From NCBI GenBank assembly GCA_910589145.1, contig CAJUSD010000016.1:14917-78916 (forward strand): 64,000 nt of DNA, in the 5' to 3' direction. Below are positions 8,497-16,686 of the stretch, in pieces; the first letter of the stretch is position 1, and each line of letters begins with the position of its first letter. A model generated the notes under the pieces. The model saw only the letters and a program-made list of their open reading frames with translations, did not search any database and had not been told where the DNA came from. This DNA comes from an uncultured Oscillospiraceae bacterium (GTDB lineage Bacteria > Bacillota > Clostridia > Oscillospirales > Ruminococcaceae). The translations under genes were made by a program, and so were the position numbers.

Positions 8497-9840
8497 ATGG
8501 CAGAATTTACAACTGGGACGGCTCCCCATTATGGAACCCGTTCATGTATAAAGGCATCTCCCCAAGTAGTAGAAACCGGATGGTATAAACCAGTTTCCTC
8601 CCATGGGGGATATTCCGGTTCTACACCTGCACCTGTTTCTATAAATTCAGACAGAAACACCCCTGTACAATTTGTCCCTTTCCAAAAAGAGAGTATCTCA
8701 CAGGAAGTTCTGCCGTCTGTTTCAGATTTAGCCCCTCAAAATTATCGTGCCGCAGTGCAGACCGTTGAAAGGCCAACAGACGTTCGCTTATTAGAACCAG
8801 TTGAAACAGAAACTGTTTCTGAAAGGAAACCGATACAGGAAGACTCAGAGAATAATATGGATTTTCCAGTAGAAGAATCCATTAATATTTCACAGGCTTC
8901 GCTTCCTTCCTCTTTTCCGTCACACAAGCCAGCGACGGCTTCTCAGCCAGAGGACAGCCTTTCCAGATTCCTGTCCGCACAGGTGTGCGCTGCGGTCATT
9001 CTATTTGCTGTAGCATGTTTGTTTAAATTGGCTTCTGAACCGCTTTTCCTCCAAATGCAGTTGGGACTGCGGGAACAGCTTTCAGATATGCAGGCAGTTT
9101 TTACTGCTTCGGAATATATTCGGCAAACAGAAGAAAAGGGGATTTCAGAAACCCTCCGGGAAATTTTGTCCAAAGGCTTAGAAGAAGATGGAGCCAGGCT
9201 TGTCCAAGGACAGACAGAAATAATTCTTTCCTCGTCTGTATCTGCCGCTGTACAAAATTCAGAAGCCCGTTTTAATGGGGTGGAACCTGTAGGCGGGGAA
9301 GAAAACCCCTCCGACGGTACAGAAAATATAGTATCTTCCGCTGCAGCAGCAGGGGGGACATATCCAGTTTCCATGGAACAGATTCCTTATGCACTTTCCG
9401 TCATACAAGATGGGCGGCGTTCTGCTGCCGCTGCGGTACTTCCAACCGAAGGATACTTAACATGTGAATACGGCCCAAGGGAACATCCTATTACTGGAAA
9501 GCCTGATTTTCATACTGGAATTGATATTGGAGCGCCTTTGGGAAGTCCCATTTATGCTGCCGCTGCCGGAGTAGTGGAAAAAGTGGGAACATCCAATTCT
9601 TTAGGGAACTATCTTATGCTCCGGCACGGGTCTTCCACTGTGACGACTTATTCCCATTGCAATAAACTGCTTGTAAAAGAGGGGGATGCTGTTTCCTGCG
9701 GTCAGAAGATTGCATTAGTGGGTTCGTCGGGAATTTCTACAGGGCCGCATCTGCATTTTGAATGTATTGTAGATGGTACTTTGACAGATCCCGCCTGGAT
9801 TTTGGATCTTCCTTTGCCTTCAGGACATTCAGGGGGATGA
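8497..9840 (+). CDS. M23 (LytM) peptidase-domain membrane protein, SpoIVFA-like
   Basis: 447 residues. A long, low-complexity N-terminal part is followed by one membrane helix (AAVILFAVACLFKLA, about residues 160-180), an external helical segment, and a C-terminal M23 domain with FHTGIDIG (HxxxD) and GPHLHFE (HxH), so the zinc ligands look intact. The start is placed at 8497 because AAAGGA lies only one base from the ATG at 8488 but 10 from this one. An M50 protease gene follows 4 bases later; M23-like plus M50 is the SpoIVFA-SpoIVFB arrangement that controls pro-sigma-K cleavage. SpoIIQ-like or general cell-wall function cannot be excluded. Confidence 0.72.
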   Translation: MAEFTTGTAPHYGTRSCIKASPQVVETGWYKPVSSHGGYSGSTPAPVSINSDRNTPVQFVPFQKESISQEVLPSVSDLAPQNYRAAVQTVERPTDVRLLEPVETETVSERKPIQEDSENNMDFPVEESINISQASLPSSFPSHKPATASQPEDSLSRFLSAQVCAAVILFAVACLFKLASEPLFLQMQLGLREQLSDMQAVFTASEYIRQTEEKGISETLREILSKGLEEDGARLVQGQTEIILSSSVSAAVQNSEARFNGVEPVGGEENPSDGTENIVSSAAAAGGTYPVSMEQIPYALSVIQDGRRSAAAAVLPTEGYLTCEYGPREHPITGKPDFHTGIDIGAPLGSPIYAAAAGVVEKVGTSNSLGNYLMLRHGSSTVTTYSHCNKLLVKEGDAVSCGQKIALVGSSGISTGPHLHFECIVDGTLTDPAWILDLPLPSGHSGG

Positions 9841-9844
9841 AGGG

Positions 9845-10432
9845 ATGGGTTTCCGGTTTGGAGGTTTTACTGTTTTTTTTGATTTTTCCTTTTTTGCAAT
9901 GCTAGGGGCTTTTCTTTCTCTGGAACATTCGGGACGGAACATGGGGCATATTTTTCCGGCACTTTTGATTCATGAATTAGGGCATCTGGCGGCTGCCTTT
10001 ATAGTTCATATTCCTATAGACAGAATGTGCTTTTCCTGTTTTGGGATTGAATTGGTGAGAAAACAGGGGATTTCCTCTGCTGGATGGCGGCAGGAAGCAT
10101 TTGTTTATCTGGCTGGGCCAATGATAAATTTATGTTGTGCTGCCGGATTCCTCTGTTTGCCGGGGAATTTTGAAACAGCGGCGGCTGTTCATTTGGTATT
10201 GGGACTGTTTCAGCTTTTACCGGTTGGCGTATTAGACGGAGGATGTATTGCAGATGTGATCCTAGAACATTTTTTTGAGTCGGGTAAAGCAGCATTTTGG
10301 GGATTGGTTCTTTCTATTGCTGCTTTAATCCCGCTGGCAATCGCCGGATGGGCGCTTATGAGAGGGGAGCAAAGAAACTTTACCCTGCTGCTTTGTTGTG
10401 CATTTTTAATGCTTTCCATTTGGAAAAAATAG
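9845..10432 (+). CDS. M50 intramembrane metalloprotease, SpoIVFB-like
   Basis: 195 residues, almost wholly hydrophobic with about five to six membrane helices. The zinc motif HELGH is at residues 43-47, and the third-ligand motif LLPVGVLDGG puts Asp at 131. SpoIVFB cuts pro-sigma-K in the mother cell in Bacillus. This protein is shorter than the ~290-residue Bacillus enzyme and lacks a C-terminal CBS domain. It starts 4 bases after the M23 gene stop, so translational coupling is likely. The pairing supports a sporulation role; another site-2 protease substrate is possible. Confidence 0.78.
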   Translation: MGFRFGGFTVFFDFSFFAMLGAFLSLEHSGRNMGHIFPALLIHELGHLAAAFIVHIPIDRMCFSCFGIELVRKQGISSAGWRQEAFVYLAGPMINLCCAAGFLCLPGNFETAAAVHLVLGLFQLLPVGVLDGGCIADVILEHFFESGKAAFWGLVLSIAALIPLAIAGWALMRGEQRNFTLLLCCAFLMLSIWKK

Positions 10433-10574
10433 GCTGCTTAAAGATAAGGCAGAAAAGCAGGTATACAGGCACGACCTATAACAGACTAAAATGTTTCCAG
10501 TATCAGGGACGCCATCCTTTCAACCGTTGGTTGTTTGATGGCTGCAAGAAAAAATGTTAGGGTTTGTCCTGGAG

Positions 10575-10630
10575 CCGAAACCTTTTTAATCCAGCCTGGG
10601 TGGTACTCATTTCAGGTTTTGCCCGCATAA
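10575..10630 (+). repeat. Short dispersed repeat R3, copy 1
   Basis: The block CTTTTTAATC, a variable 6-7 bases, GGTGGTACTCAT, then GG.T.TGCC.GCA recurs at 43681-43730. Its left part (CCGAAACCTTTTTAATCC) also occurs inverted near 59305. It resembles a T-box element superficially but has no T-box context. The rest of the 250-base gap holds nothing else except the terminator. Confidence 0.55.
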
Positions 10631-10647
10631 TAGCTTTATTAAAACGT

Positions 10648-10673
10648 GGGGACGGTATACAAATACCGTCCCC
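10648..10673. terminator. Terminator of fba (bidirectional)
   Basis: A perfect 11-bp stem, GGGGACGGTAT / ATACCGTCCCC, with loop ACAA lies 9 bases beyond the fba stop between converging units. Confidence 0.8.
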
Positions 10674-10681
10674 TAAAAATT

Positions 10682-11545
10682 TTATGCTTTTCCAATTGAA
10701 CCAAATAGTTCCATTTTTTCTTTTACTGCTGCCATAATTGCCTCATAACCCGGTTTCAGCAGTTTTCTGGGATCATATCCCTTGCCTTTTTTATCCGAAC
10801 CAGCTTCAATATATTTTCTGGTAGCGTCTGCAAAGACGATCTGACATTCCGTATTCACATTAATCTTTGATACGCCCAAAGAAATAGCCTTTTTAATCAT
10901 ATCTTCCGGGATACCCGTTCCCCCGTGCAGCACCAAAGGAATCCCACCAGAAACCTTCTCAACTTCGGCCAAAACGTCAAAATCAAGACCAGGCCAGTTA
11001 GCAGGATACGGTCCATGAATATTTCCAATGCCAGCCGCTAACATGTCAATCCCCAAACTGGCGATTCTTTCGCATTCTTTGGGATCGGCCTTTTCTCCGC
11101 CGCCAATTACGCCGTCTTCTTCCCCGCCAATTGCACCGACTTCAGCTTCAACAGAAACGCCTTTTTCTCTGGCACGGCGGATAACTTCTTTGGTTTTTTC
11201 TATATTTTCGTCAATAGGGTAGTGGGAGCCGTCAAACATTACAGAAGAAAAACCAGCTTCAATACAACCCAGCGCCCCTTCGTATTCGCCATGGTCAAGA
11301 TGAAGCGCAACAGGAACAGTAATGTTTAGGGATTTCATCATACCATTGACCATTCCAACAACGGTTCCATACCCGGTCATATATTTTGCAGCGCCTTCTG
11401 ATACACCGAGAATAACAGGGGAATTACATGCCTGAGCAGTATTCAGAATGGCCTTTGTCCATTCCAGATTGTTAATGTTGAACTGGCCAACGGCATATTT
11501 TCCAGCCTTGGCTTTTTGGAGCATTTCCTTTGCAGATACCAGCAT
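10682..11545 (-). CDS. fba: Fructose-bisphosphate aldolase, class II
   Basis: 287 residues, the usual length. Zinc-site and phosphate-site motifs are visible: LHLDHGEYEG, VEAEVGAIGG, GIGNIHGPYP, LHGGTGIP and KINVNTE. The enzyme splits fructose 1,6-bisphosphate into the two triose phosphates; a tagatose-bisphosphate aldolase of the same family is the main alternative. AGGAGG precedes the ATG and a strong promoter lies about 75-100 bases upstream. It is the last gene before a terminator, transcribed alone. Confidence 0.93.
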   Translation of the reverse strand: MLVSAKEMLQKAKAGKYAVGQFNINNLEWTKAILNTAQACNSPVILGVSEGAAKYMTGYGTVVGMVNGMMKSLNITVPVALHLDHGEYEGALGCIEAGFSSVMFDGSHYPIDENIEKTKEVIRRAREKGVSVEAEVGAIGGEEDGVIGGGEKADPKECERIASLGIDMLAAGIGNIHGPYPANWPGLDFDVLAEVEKVSGGIPLVLHGGTGIPEDMIKKAISLGVSKINVNTECQIVFADATRKYIEAGSDKKGKGYDPRKLLKPGYEAIMAAVKEKMELFGSIGKA

Positions 11546-11618
11546 GATGTGCTACCTCCTAAATATATTTGCATTTTCCGCTCTCCGTGGAAGGAAAGCA
11601 TAGGGCTTCGCTTATCTA

Positions 11619-11647
11619 ATTATAAAAGAATTATCTTCCAAATGCAA
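11619..11647 (-). promoter_or_regulatory. Promoter of fba
   Basis: On the minus strand: TTGCAT (11642-11647), a 17-base spacer, and TATAAT (11619-11624). Confidence 0.8.
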
Positions 11648-11671
11648 CGAGAAAATAAGGTTTCACCTAAA

Positions 11672-12979
11672 TCAGAATGAATCCATAGCCTCTAAGGCTT
11701 CTGGAGCATCTGCAACAAGGGCTGCTGCCGAATCTGGAGGAAGAACCTGGCCGCGTTCTGCTGCATCCTGCCGCATAAACTGATCCATAGCGTCTGCCAC
11801 CTGTTTGGAATAGCGTACAGCCTCTACAACTGTTTTAGCGCCCTTTACCACGTCCCCGGAGGCAAAAACACCCCGGCGCGTTGTATGACCGTTTGCATCA
11901 GTAATAATAAGCCCCCGCTCGTTTACATCTATGCCATAGGTAGTAGAAACAATTTGACTCCTTGGCCCCTGGCTGATGGAAATAATAGTAGAATCTGCTG
12001 CGAACAGCTTTTCTGTACCAGGGATTTCAATAAAGGAACCATCTTCCTTTTCCTCTACAGCTCGGAAAATTGCCCCATCGTCATTCAGCTCAACAGGAGC
12101 TTTGCAGTATTCAAAGCTTACACCGTCCATCATGGCGTATTCTGTTTCATGCTGGCTGGCGGCAACCGTGCCTGCACGAGAGAAAACAGTAACCGTTTGC
12201 GCACCTTTCCGAAGAGCAGTACGCGCCACATCCATAGCGGCGTTTCCAGCACCGATTACATTGACGGTTTCCCCAAGATTGTATGCATCTGGATTGCTGA
12301 GATAGTCGATCGCATAATGCACATTGCCCAAACTTTCCCCACGAATTCCCAAAGTATTGGGTTTCCATACACCTGTACCGATAAAAATAGAACGGTATTC
12401 ATCCCGGAACAAATCGTCTACACCAATAGCAGCCCCGATAGAAGTATTGGGACGGATACGGATTCCCATTGCAGTCATAAGCTTTTTATAACGGTCTAAA
12501 ATGGTTTTCGGCAAACGGAATTCTGGTATACCATACCGGAGAACCCCGCCAATTTGGTCACGGGATTCAAAAATAGTTACATCATAACCGCGAGCTGCCA
12601 AAATAATTGAAATGGTTATCCCCGCAGGCCCGGAACCAATAATCGCGCAACGGATATTTTTACGGGGAGAGAGGACAGGTTTTAGTTTATCCAAATAGTT
12701 GTCAGATATATAATTTTCAATACTGCTGATATGGATTCCAGAACCTTTGCGGTTGAGCACACAATGTCCTTCGCATTGGTTTTCATGATTACAGACCAGA
12801 GAGCAGACCAGGGAAAGGGGATTGTTTTGAAATACCATTTGTCCTGCTTCGTTGATGCCGCCTGTAATAAAAGTATGTATCATATCTGGAATAGGAGTAT
12901 TAATAGGGCATCCAGTACGACATAACGGTTTTTTGCAGTTGAGACAGCGTTTAGCCTCGTTAATAACATGGACTGCCAT
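11672..12979 (-). CDS. GltD-like NAD(P)H-dependent FAD/Fe-S oxidoreductase, without partner
   Basis: 435 residues resembling the small subunit of glutamate synthase and NfnB/SudA-type flavoproteins. An N-terminal double Fe-S cluster region (CLNCKKPLCRTGCP; CSLVCNHENQCEGHC) is followed by an FAD-binding Rossmann motif (IIGSGPAGI), then a second dinucleotide fold (VIGAGNAAMD) and the FAD-closing GDVVKGAKTVVEA. No glutamate synthase large subunit or NfnA partner is in the window. Electron donor NAD(P)H is inferred; the acceptor is unknown. It has its own promoter and lies 127 bases before fba. Confidence 0.85.
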   Translation of the reverse strand: MAVHVINEAKRCLNCKKPLCRTGCPINTPIPDMIHTFITGGINEAGQMVFQNNPLSLVCSLVCNHENQCEGHCVLNRKGSGIHISSIENYISDNYLDKLKPVLSPRKNIRCAIIGSGPAGITISIILAARGYDVTIFESRDQIGGVLRYGIPEFRLPKTILDRYKKLMTAMGIRIRPNTSIGAAIGVDDLFRDEYRSIFIGTGVWKPNTLGIRGESLGNVHYAIDYLSNPDAYNLGETVNVIGAGNAAMDVARTALRKGAQTVTVFSRAGTVAASQHETEYAMMDGVSFEYCKAPVELNDDGAIFRAVEEKEDGSFIEIPGTEKLFAADSTIISISQGPRSQIVSTTYGIDVNERGLIITDANGHTTRRGVFASGDVVKGAKTVVEAVRYSKQVADAMDQFMRQDAAERGQVLPPDSAAALVADAPEALEAMDSF

Positions 12980-13063
12980 AAGGGATTCCTCGCCTTCTGT
13001 AAAGTGGTAGGGTTTTGAGTGAATATGACGGTGTTTTACGATTTTTTCATTTGCTTTTTATTC

Positions 13064-13091
13064 ATTATACCACAAAAATTGGAAACATCAA
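13064..13091 (-). promoter_or_regulatory. Promoter of the GltD-like gene
   Basis: On the minus strand: TTGATG (13086-13091), a 16-base spacer, and TATAAT (13064-13069), about 85 bases before the start codon. Confidence 0.7.
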
Positions 13092-13153
13092 GCAAATTTC
13101 CCCTTTTTTCTTTCCAATAAGAGATTTATGATTGGCAAAGGTAATGGGAAGGG

Positions 13154-13432
13154 TTAAAGCAGGCTGACCATAAAGTTTGCATAAGCATCATCCAATCCGT
13201 CATAAGGATTGGGATTTCCGCCGTTTGTGCTTTTACACTGGTTGTCGCTGTATTCCTGGCCTACAGCGAATAATTCCCCAATCGTGATAGGGCATCCTGC
13301 CTGACAGGCAATACGACAAAACTCTGCCATGGGATCAGCTGCCTGCCGTGTGCTAAGAAGTCTTTTTCGGAGCGTTTCATCCTGATAGGCTTTGTTTAAT
13401 AGCAGATGTAATTGATAGCCAACGCGATCCAT
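13154..13432 (-). CDS. Small protein, 92 aa, weakly Nif11-like
   Basis: I do not recognise it firmly. AAAGGAGG lies 6-7 bases before the ATG, an excellent RBS, so it is very probably expressed. An N-terminal helical half (LHLLLNKAYQDETLRKRLLS) leads to AEFCRIACQAGCPITIGEL, which loosely resembles the A..G..IT.EEL pattern of Nif11-type leader peptides. The tail holds CKSTNGG and an acidic, aromatic end. No modifying enzyme or peptide exporter is nearby, so a RiPP role is speculative. It lies 174 bases upstream of, and on the same strand as, the GltD-like gene. Confidence 0.65.
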   Translation of the reverse strand: MDRVGYQLHLLLNKAYQDETLRKRLLSTRQAADPMAEFCRIACQAGCPITIGELFAVGQEYSDNQCKSTNGGNPNPYDGLDDAYANFMVSLL

Positions 13433-13533
13433 ATACGTCCTCCTTTACTTAGTTGCGCTTCTATTATATCTCAGGAACTTCTCGTTTGACAAGCATTTGA
13501 AATCTCCTGCCTCTCAACTTTTTAGAAAATATC

Positions 13534-13562
13534 TTGACCAAACGCTTAAAAGGCTTTAAACT
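13534..13562 (+). promoter_or_regulatory. Promoter of rhaM, with a cre-like core in the spacer
   Basis: TTGACC (13534-13539), a 17-base spacer, and TAAACT (13557-13562). The spacer contains AAACGCTT, which fits the centre of the CcpA cre consensus, but the flanks match poorly. Catabolite control is therefore only a possibility. Confidence 0.6.
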
Positions 13563-13596
13563 AAAAGAAAGAAATTTACATCCAGGAGGGACTACC

Positions 13597-13914
13597 ATGG
13601 AAAAATATGCTTGGAAAGCTACCATCAAGGAAGGCCGTTTAGATGAGTACATCCGCCGCCATGACAATATTTGGCCGGAAATGAAAGCCCTGTTGAAATC
13701 CGCAGGCATCTGCAATTATACCATTTGGAATACAGGCAATGAATTATTCGGTTATTATGAATGTGAACATGGAGTGGAATATGCGGCAAAGGTTCAGGCA
13801 GAAAGCCCGATTGTTGACAAATGGAATGAATTTATGAAAGACATTATGATTATGGAAATGGATCCTGTAACGGGAGCACAGCCTTTGCTAAAGAAAGTGT
13901 TTACATTAGATTAA
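13597..13914 (+). CDS. rhaM: L-rhamnose mutarotase
   Basis: 105 residues, typical for the family, which has a dimeric ferredoxin-like fold. Family features visible: MEKYAWKATIKEGRLDEYIRRHDNIWPEM, then CNYTIWN and LFGYYEC. It interconverts alpha- and beta-L-rhamnose to feed the isomerase. AGGAGGG lies 8 bases before the ATG at 13597. It is alone here, with its own promoter and a very strong terminator; L-rhamnose isomerase lies near the other end of the window. Confidence 0.93.
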   Translation: MEKYAWKATIKEGRLDEYIRRHDNIWPEMKALLKSAGICNYTIWNTGNELFGYYECEHGVEYAAKVQAESPIVDKWNEFMKDIMIMEMDPVTGAQPLLKKVFTLD

Positions 13915-13971
13915 TATGGTTGGACGGTTTAACCATATAGTAGGAAATGGCTGCTATTCTCTACCTAACCT

Positions 13972-14129
13972 AGAGCTTATCCATAAAATATGCGCACACA
14001 GCTTGTATATTTTGCGTCATATTTAGTTGCTTTTTCTTGCCGGGCGTCAGACCGCCTGCGAAAAAACGCCTCGTCTGACACAAAATCTGACGGCGCAATC
14101 TGCACACGCCTAATTTACGGATAAGCTCT
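13972..14129. repeat. MITE-like repeat family R2, copy 2 (best-defined ends)
   Basis: 158 bases bounded by imperfect inverted repeats of about 28 bases: AGAGCTTATCCATAAAATA at the left and the complement of AATTTACGGATAAGCTCT at the right. No coding potential. The interior aligns with copy 1 at 4782. It separates rhaM from its terminator-like hairpin. Confidence 0.75.
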
Positions 14130-14140
14130 TCATTATTAGC

Positions 14141-14183
14141 AGGAAGAAGTCGGCTGACAGTATTTGTCAGCCGACTTCTTCCT
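14141..14183 (+). terminator. Very strong hairpin between rhaM and the threonine-synthase-like gene
   Basis: A perfect 19-bp stem beginning AGGAAGAAGTCGGCTGACA with a 5-base loop. Only TT follows, but the stem ends in its own TTCTTCCT. It lies 25 bases before the next start, so it could be a terminator or a leader structure. Confidence 0.7.
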
Positions 14184-14207
14184 TTAAGAAAGGACGATAA
14201 AAAGGAA

Positions 14208-15329
14208 ATGGAATTTTATTATGAATGTGAAAATTGTGGAAAAAGGGCAGACGTATCTATACGGGCTCCATGGTGCCAATGTGGCGGTTTGTGGAAACTT
14301 ACCTATACAAAAACCCTTACAAAATTTGAAACTAAGGGGATTGATACAAAGGAATGGAGCCTATTCCGATACCGGAACTATCTTCCAATTCCAAAGGGAG
14401 AAGAAAATGTTTGGAAATCGGTTACAATGGGGGAGGGGATGACCCCTATTATTTCTTTCAATGAAAATGTACTGTTAAAAATGGACGACTATATGCCCAC
14501 ACTATCTTTCAAAGATCGGGGAGCAGCTATTTTGGCTGTTCATTGTAAATCCATTGGGGTTAAGGAAGTTGTTCAGGACAGCAGCGGCAACGCAGGGAAC
14601 AGCGTGGCGGCGTACTGCGTCCGGGCAGGGATAAAGTGCAAAATTTTTGTTCCTCAAAATACCTCTCCAAAAAAGATTTCTATGATACAGACATATGGGG
14701 CAGAAGTGCAGATTGTTCCTGGTTCACGGGACAACTGTGCAGAAGTCTGCCGGAAGGCTGTACAGGAAACAGGGGCGTATTATGCAAGCCATGTATATAA
14801 CCCGTTCTTTTATGAGGGAACCAAAACCTATCTTTACGAGATATATGAACAGCTAGGACGGATTCCCAAAAATTTGTTTATTCCGGTAGGGAATGGAACC
14901 CTTTTCCTTGGAGTAATGAAGGCTTTAGAACATTTCCAGGCCAGCGGGATTTTGGATAGAAACTGTTTCCCGCAGATTTACGCAGTGCAAAGTGAAAATT
15001 GCTCCCCGCTTTTGCAGGCAGCTGCAAAAAAATCCCCCCATCCTGCTGACGTAATCCCTTCTGAAACTTTGGCAGAGGGAATTGCAATCGGCAAACCGAT
15101 GAGGGGAAAAGAAATTCTAAAGTATGTTTACCAATATGGAGTACAGGTTATCCCTGTGCCGGAAAAAGAAATCCTTCCGGCACAAAGGGAGTTGGCTGAA
15201 AAAGGAATTTTTTGCGAACATACAACAGCGGCAACTTATGCAGCTTATCAGGAATATATCCAACGTTATGGAATACTGAAAGATGTGCTTCTGCCCATCT
15301 GCGGAGCGGGGATAAAATCTCAGAAATAA
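14208..15329 (+). CDS. Threonine-synthase-like PLP enzyme with N-terminal zinc knuckle
   Basis: 373 residues, fold type II PLP family. Cys7, Cys10, Cys23 and Cys25 form a rubredoxin-like knuckle before the catalytic domain. The PLP lysine is in LSFKDRG (Lys102); the cofactor-phosphate loop includes SSGNAGN, and a late G.G motif is PICGAGIK. The window has a second, canonical threonine synthase at 50.4 kb, so this paralog may make something else (cysteate-synthase-like or beta/gamma-replacement chemistry); substrate is undetermined. It converges with an EamA transporter gene with only one base between the stops. Confidence 0.82.
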   Translation: MEFYYECENCGKRADVSIRAPWCQCGGLWKLTYTKTLTKFETKGIDTKEWSLFRYRNYLPIPKGEENVWKSVTMGEGMTPIISFNENVLLKMDDYMPTLSFKDRGAAILAVHCKSIGVKEVVQDSSGNAGNSVAAYCVRAGIKCKIFVPQNTSPKKISMIQTYGAEVQIVPGSRDNCAEVCRKAVQETGAYYASHVYNPFFYEGTKTYLYEIYEQLGRIPKNLFIPVGNGTLFLGVMKALEHFQASGILDRNCFPQIYAVQSENCSPLLQAAAKKSPHPADVIPSETLAEGIAIGKPMRGKEILKYVYQYGVQVIPVPEKEILPAQRELAEKGIFCEHTTAATYAAYQEYIQRYGILKDVLLPICGAGIKSQK

Positions 15330-15330
15330 C

Positions 15331-16227
15331 TTATTCCATTCCTAAAATAACAATCCCAACCATTACAATGGCAATAACGACATAATGCTTTTTGGAGAGC
15401 CTTTCCTTTAAGAACAGATGAGACCATAAAACCGAGAAAATACAGTAAGAAGCAATTAACGGTGCTGCTAGGATGGCGTTGGCTGCAATCGCAAAGACAT
15501 AGGTAAATTGTCCGGCCGTTTCGCAAATTGCCGCCAGGAATTTAGGTTTTTCCTGCACGAGATGAATCTTTTCCTTTTTAATCATTTGGACATAGATAAA
15601 CGCTGCAGCCGCCATAAATAGGAAGGTCAGCTCATATGCAACATTTGCTGAACGCTCTTCCAATATTCCGCTGTCCAGTACAATAGCATCTGCAAAGGTC
15701 CCTAAACCATCCAGGATACAATAAAGAACTGGAAATAGGATTGCCAGAAAGCTGTTGGTATACTTTTTGCCGGATACTGCTTTTTCCGCTTTGATTTCAT
15801 CGGCGGAACGGGCACGCTCTAAAACAGCAAAGGCTACCACTCCAATACACAATAGAGCAACCCCTATAAACTGTAATCCAGACATAGTTTGATGCAGGAA
15901 CAGGAAACACAGTAGGGAAGCCACTGCCCCTGAAGAATTACAGATGGGCGACGAAATGGAAAGCTCTATGTATCTGAGCCCCGCATACCCTAATACCATT
16001 GATAAGATATACAGCATGGATACTGGAAGATAAGTCAATATTGTATGGATGGTTACTTCTACACCTCCCAAAGTCATTTCATAGATTGCGTGCAGACCCA
16101 TTACAATTCCTACTGCAATTACCATTTTCCAATGGCTGTATTTATCCTCTGGCTTGGAACCTACTTTGGAAAATAAGTCTGAACCGCTCCAGGCAAGTAT
16201 TGAAAACAACGAAAATAAAAACCACAT
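15331..16227 (-). CDS. EamA/DMT-family transporter
   Basis: 298 residues with about ten hydrophobic helices in two EamA repeats, as expected for drug/metabolite transporters. The N-terminus MWFLFSLFSILAWSGSDLFSK is characteristic. The start is taken as the ATG at 16227 because GAGGAG lies 7 bases before it, whereas the in-frame ATG at 16242 has no RBS and overlaps that motif. Substrate unknown. Convergent with the threonine-synthase-like gene and divergent from the DHDPS-family gene. Confidence 0.82.
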   Translation of the reverse strand: MWFLFSLFSILAWSGSDLFSKVGSKPEDKYSHWKMVIAVGIVMGLHAIYEMTLGGVEVTIHTILTYLPVSMLYILSMVLGYAGLRYIELSISSPICNSSGAVASLLCFLFLHQTMSGLQFIGVALLCIGVVAFAVLERARSADEIKAEKAVSGKKYTNSFLAILFPVLYCILDGLGTFADAIVLDSGILEERSANVAYELTFLFMAAAAFIYVQMIKKEKIHLVQEKPKFLAAICETAGQFTYVFAIAANAILAAPLIASYCIFSVLWSHLFLKERLSKKHYVVIAIVMVGIVILGME

Positions 16228-16686
16228 GATTGTGCTCCTCATACTTTTGTACTATTTTATCGTTTTGGGAATTGTCCCTTTCAATTTTCAAAAGCTGGAG
16301 CAGCTACGGGCTTGCACAAGGAGAATACGCATGAAAGATTTTCTTCGTCTTCCCCTTTGGGATGTGAAGTGATTCAAATGGAAACCGCATACGGACCTCC
16401 TTTTTTGCTTATACGAATCATCAATTAAAATTGTACAAAAATCAGGCCGAAAAAGTTTGCATATGTGTTTTTGAGGCCCGGTTTTTGCCTGAAAATGATT
16501 GATAATCCGTATTTCGCATGGATTGCCAGTTAGACATGGCAACCCATTATAGCATAAATTATGACACAAAACAATCATAAAAATTTCCGCAAAAGTTACA
16601 TATAGTCCTTTTCAAATGCCGAAAAATCTTTTATACTGAAAGACAGCGGTTCAAAAATCCCTAAAATATTAACGAGGTGAACAACT
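16228..16686. other. Intergenic region between divergent EamA and DHDPS-family genes
   Basis: 459 bases, AT-rich, with no ORF I can support and no match to the repeats seen elsewhere. A TTTTCA-17-TATACT element (16609-16637) points toward the DHDPS-family gene; its -35 is weak. No T-box or lysine-riboswitch motif is visible. Confidence 0.5.

Noticed and set aside
10590..10612. T-box-like GGGTGGTACTCAT
   Set aside because: No specifier stem, no terminator partner, no amino-acid gene downstream, and the same block recurs before ispG; treated as repeat R3.
11885..12499. 204-codon plus-strand frame opposite the GltD-like gene
   Set aside because: Shadow; the minus-strand product has full Fe-S and FAD motifs.
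13534..13596. Longer rhaM start at a TTG
   Set aside because: That TTG is the -35 box of the promoter, and the ATG at 13597 has AGGAGGG.
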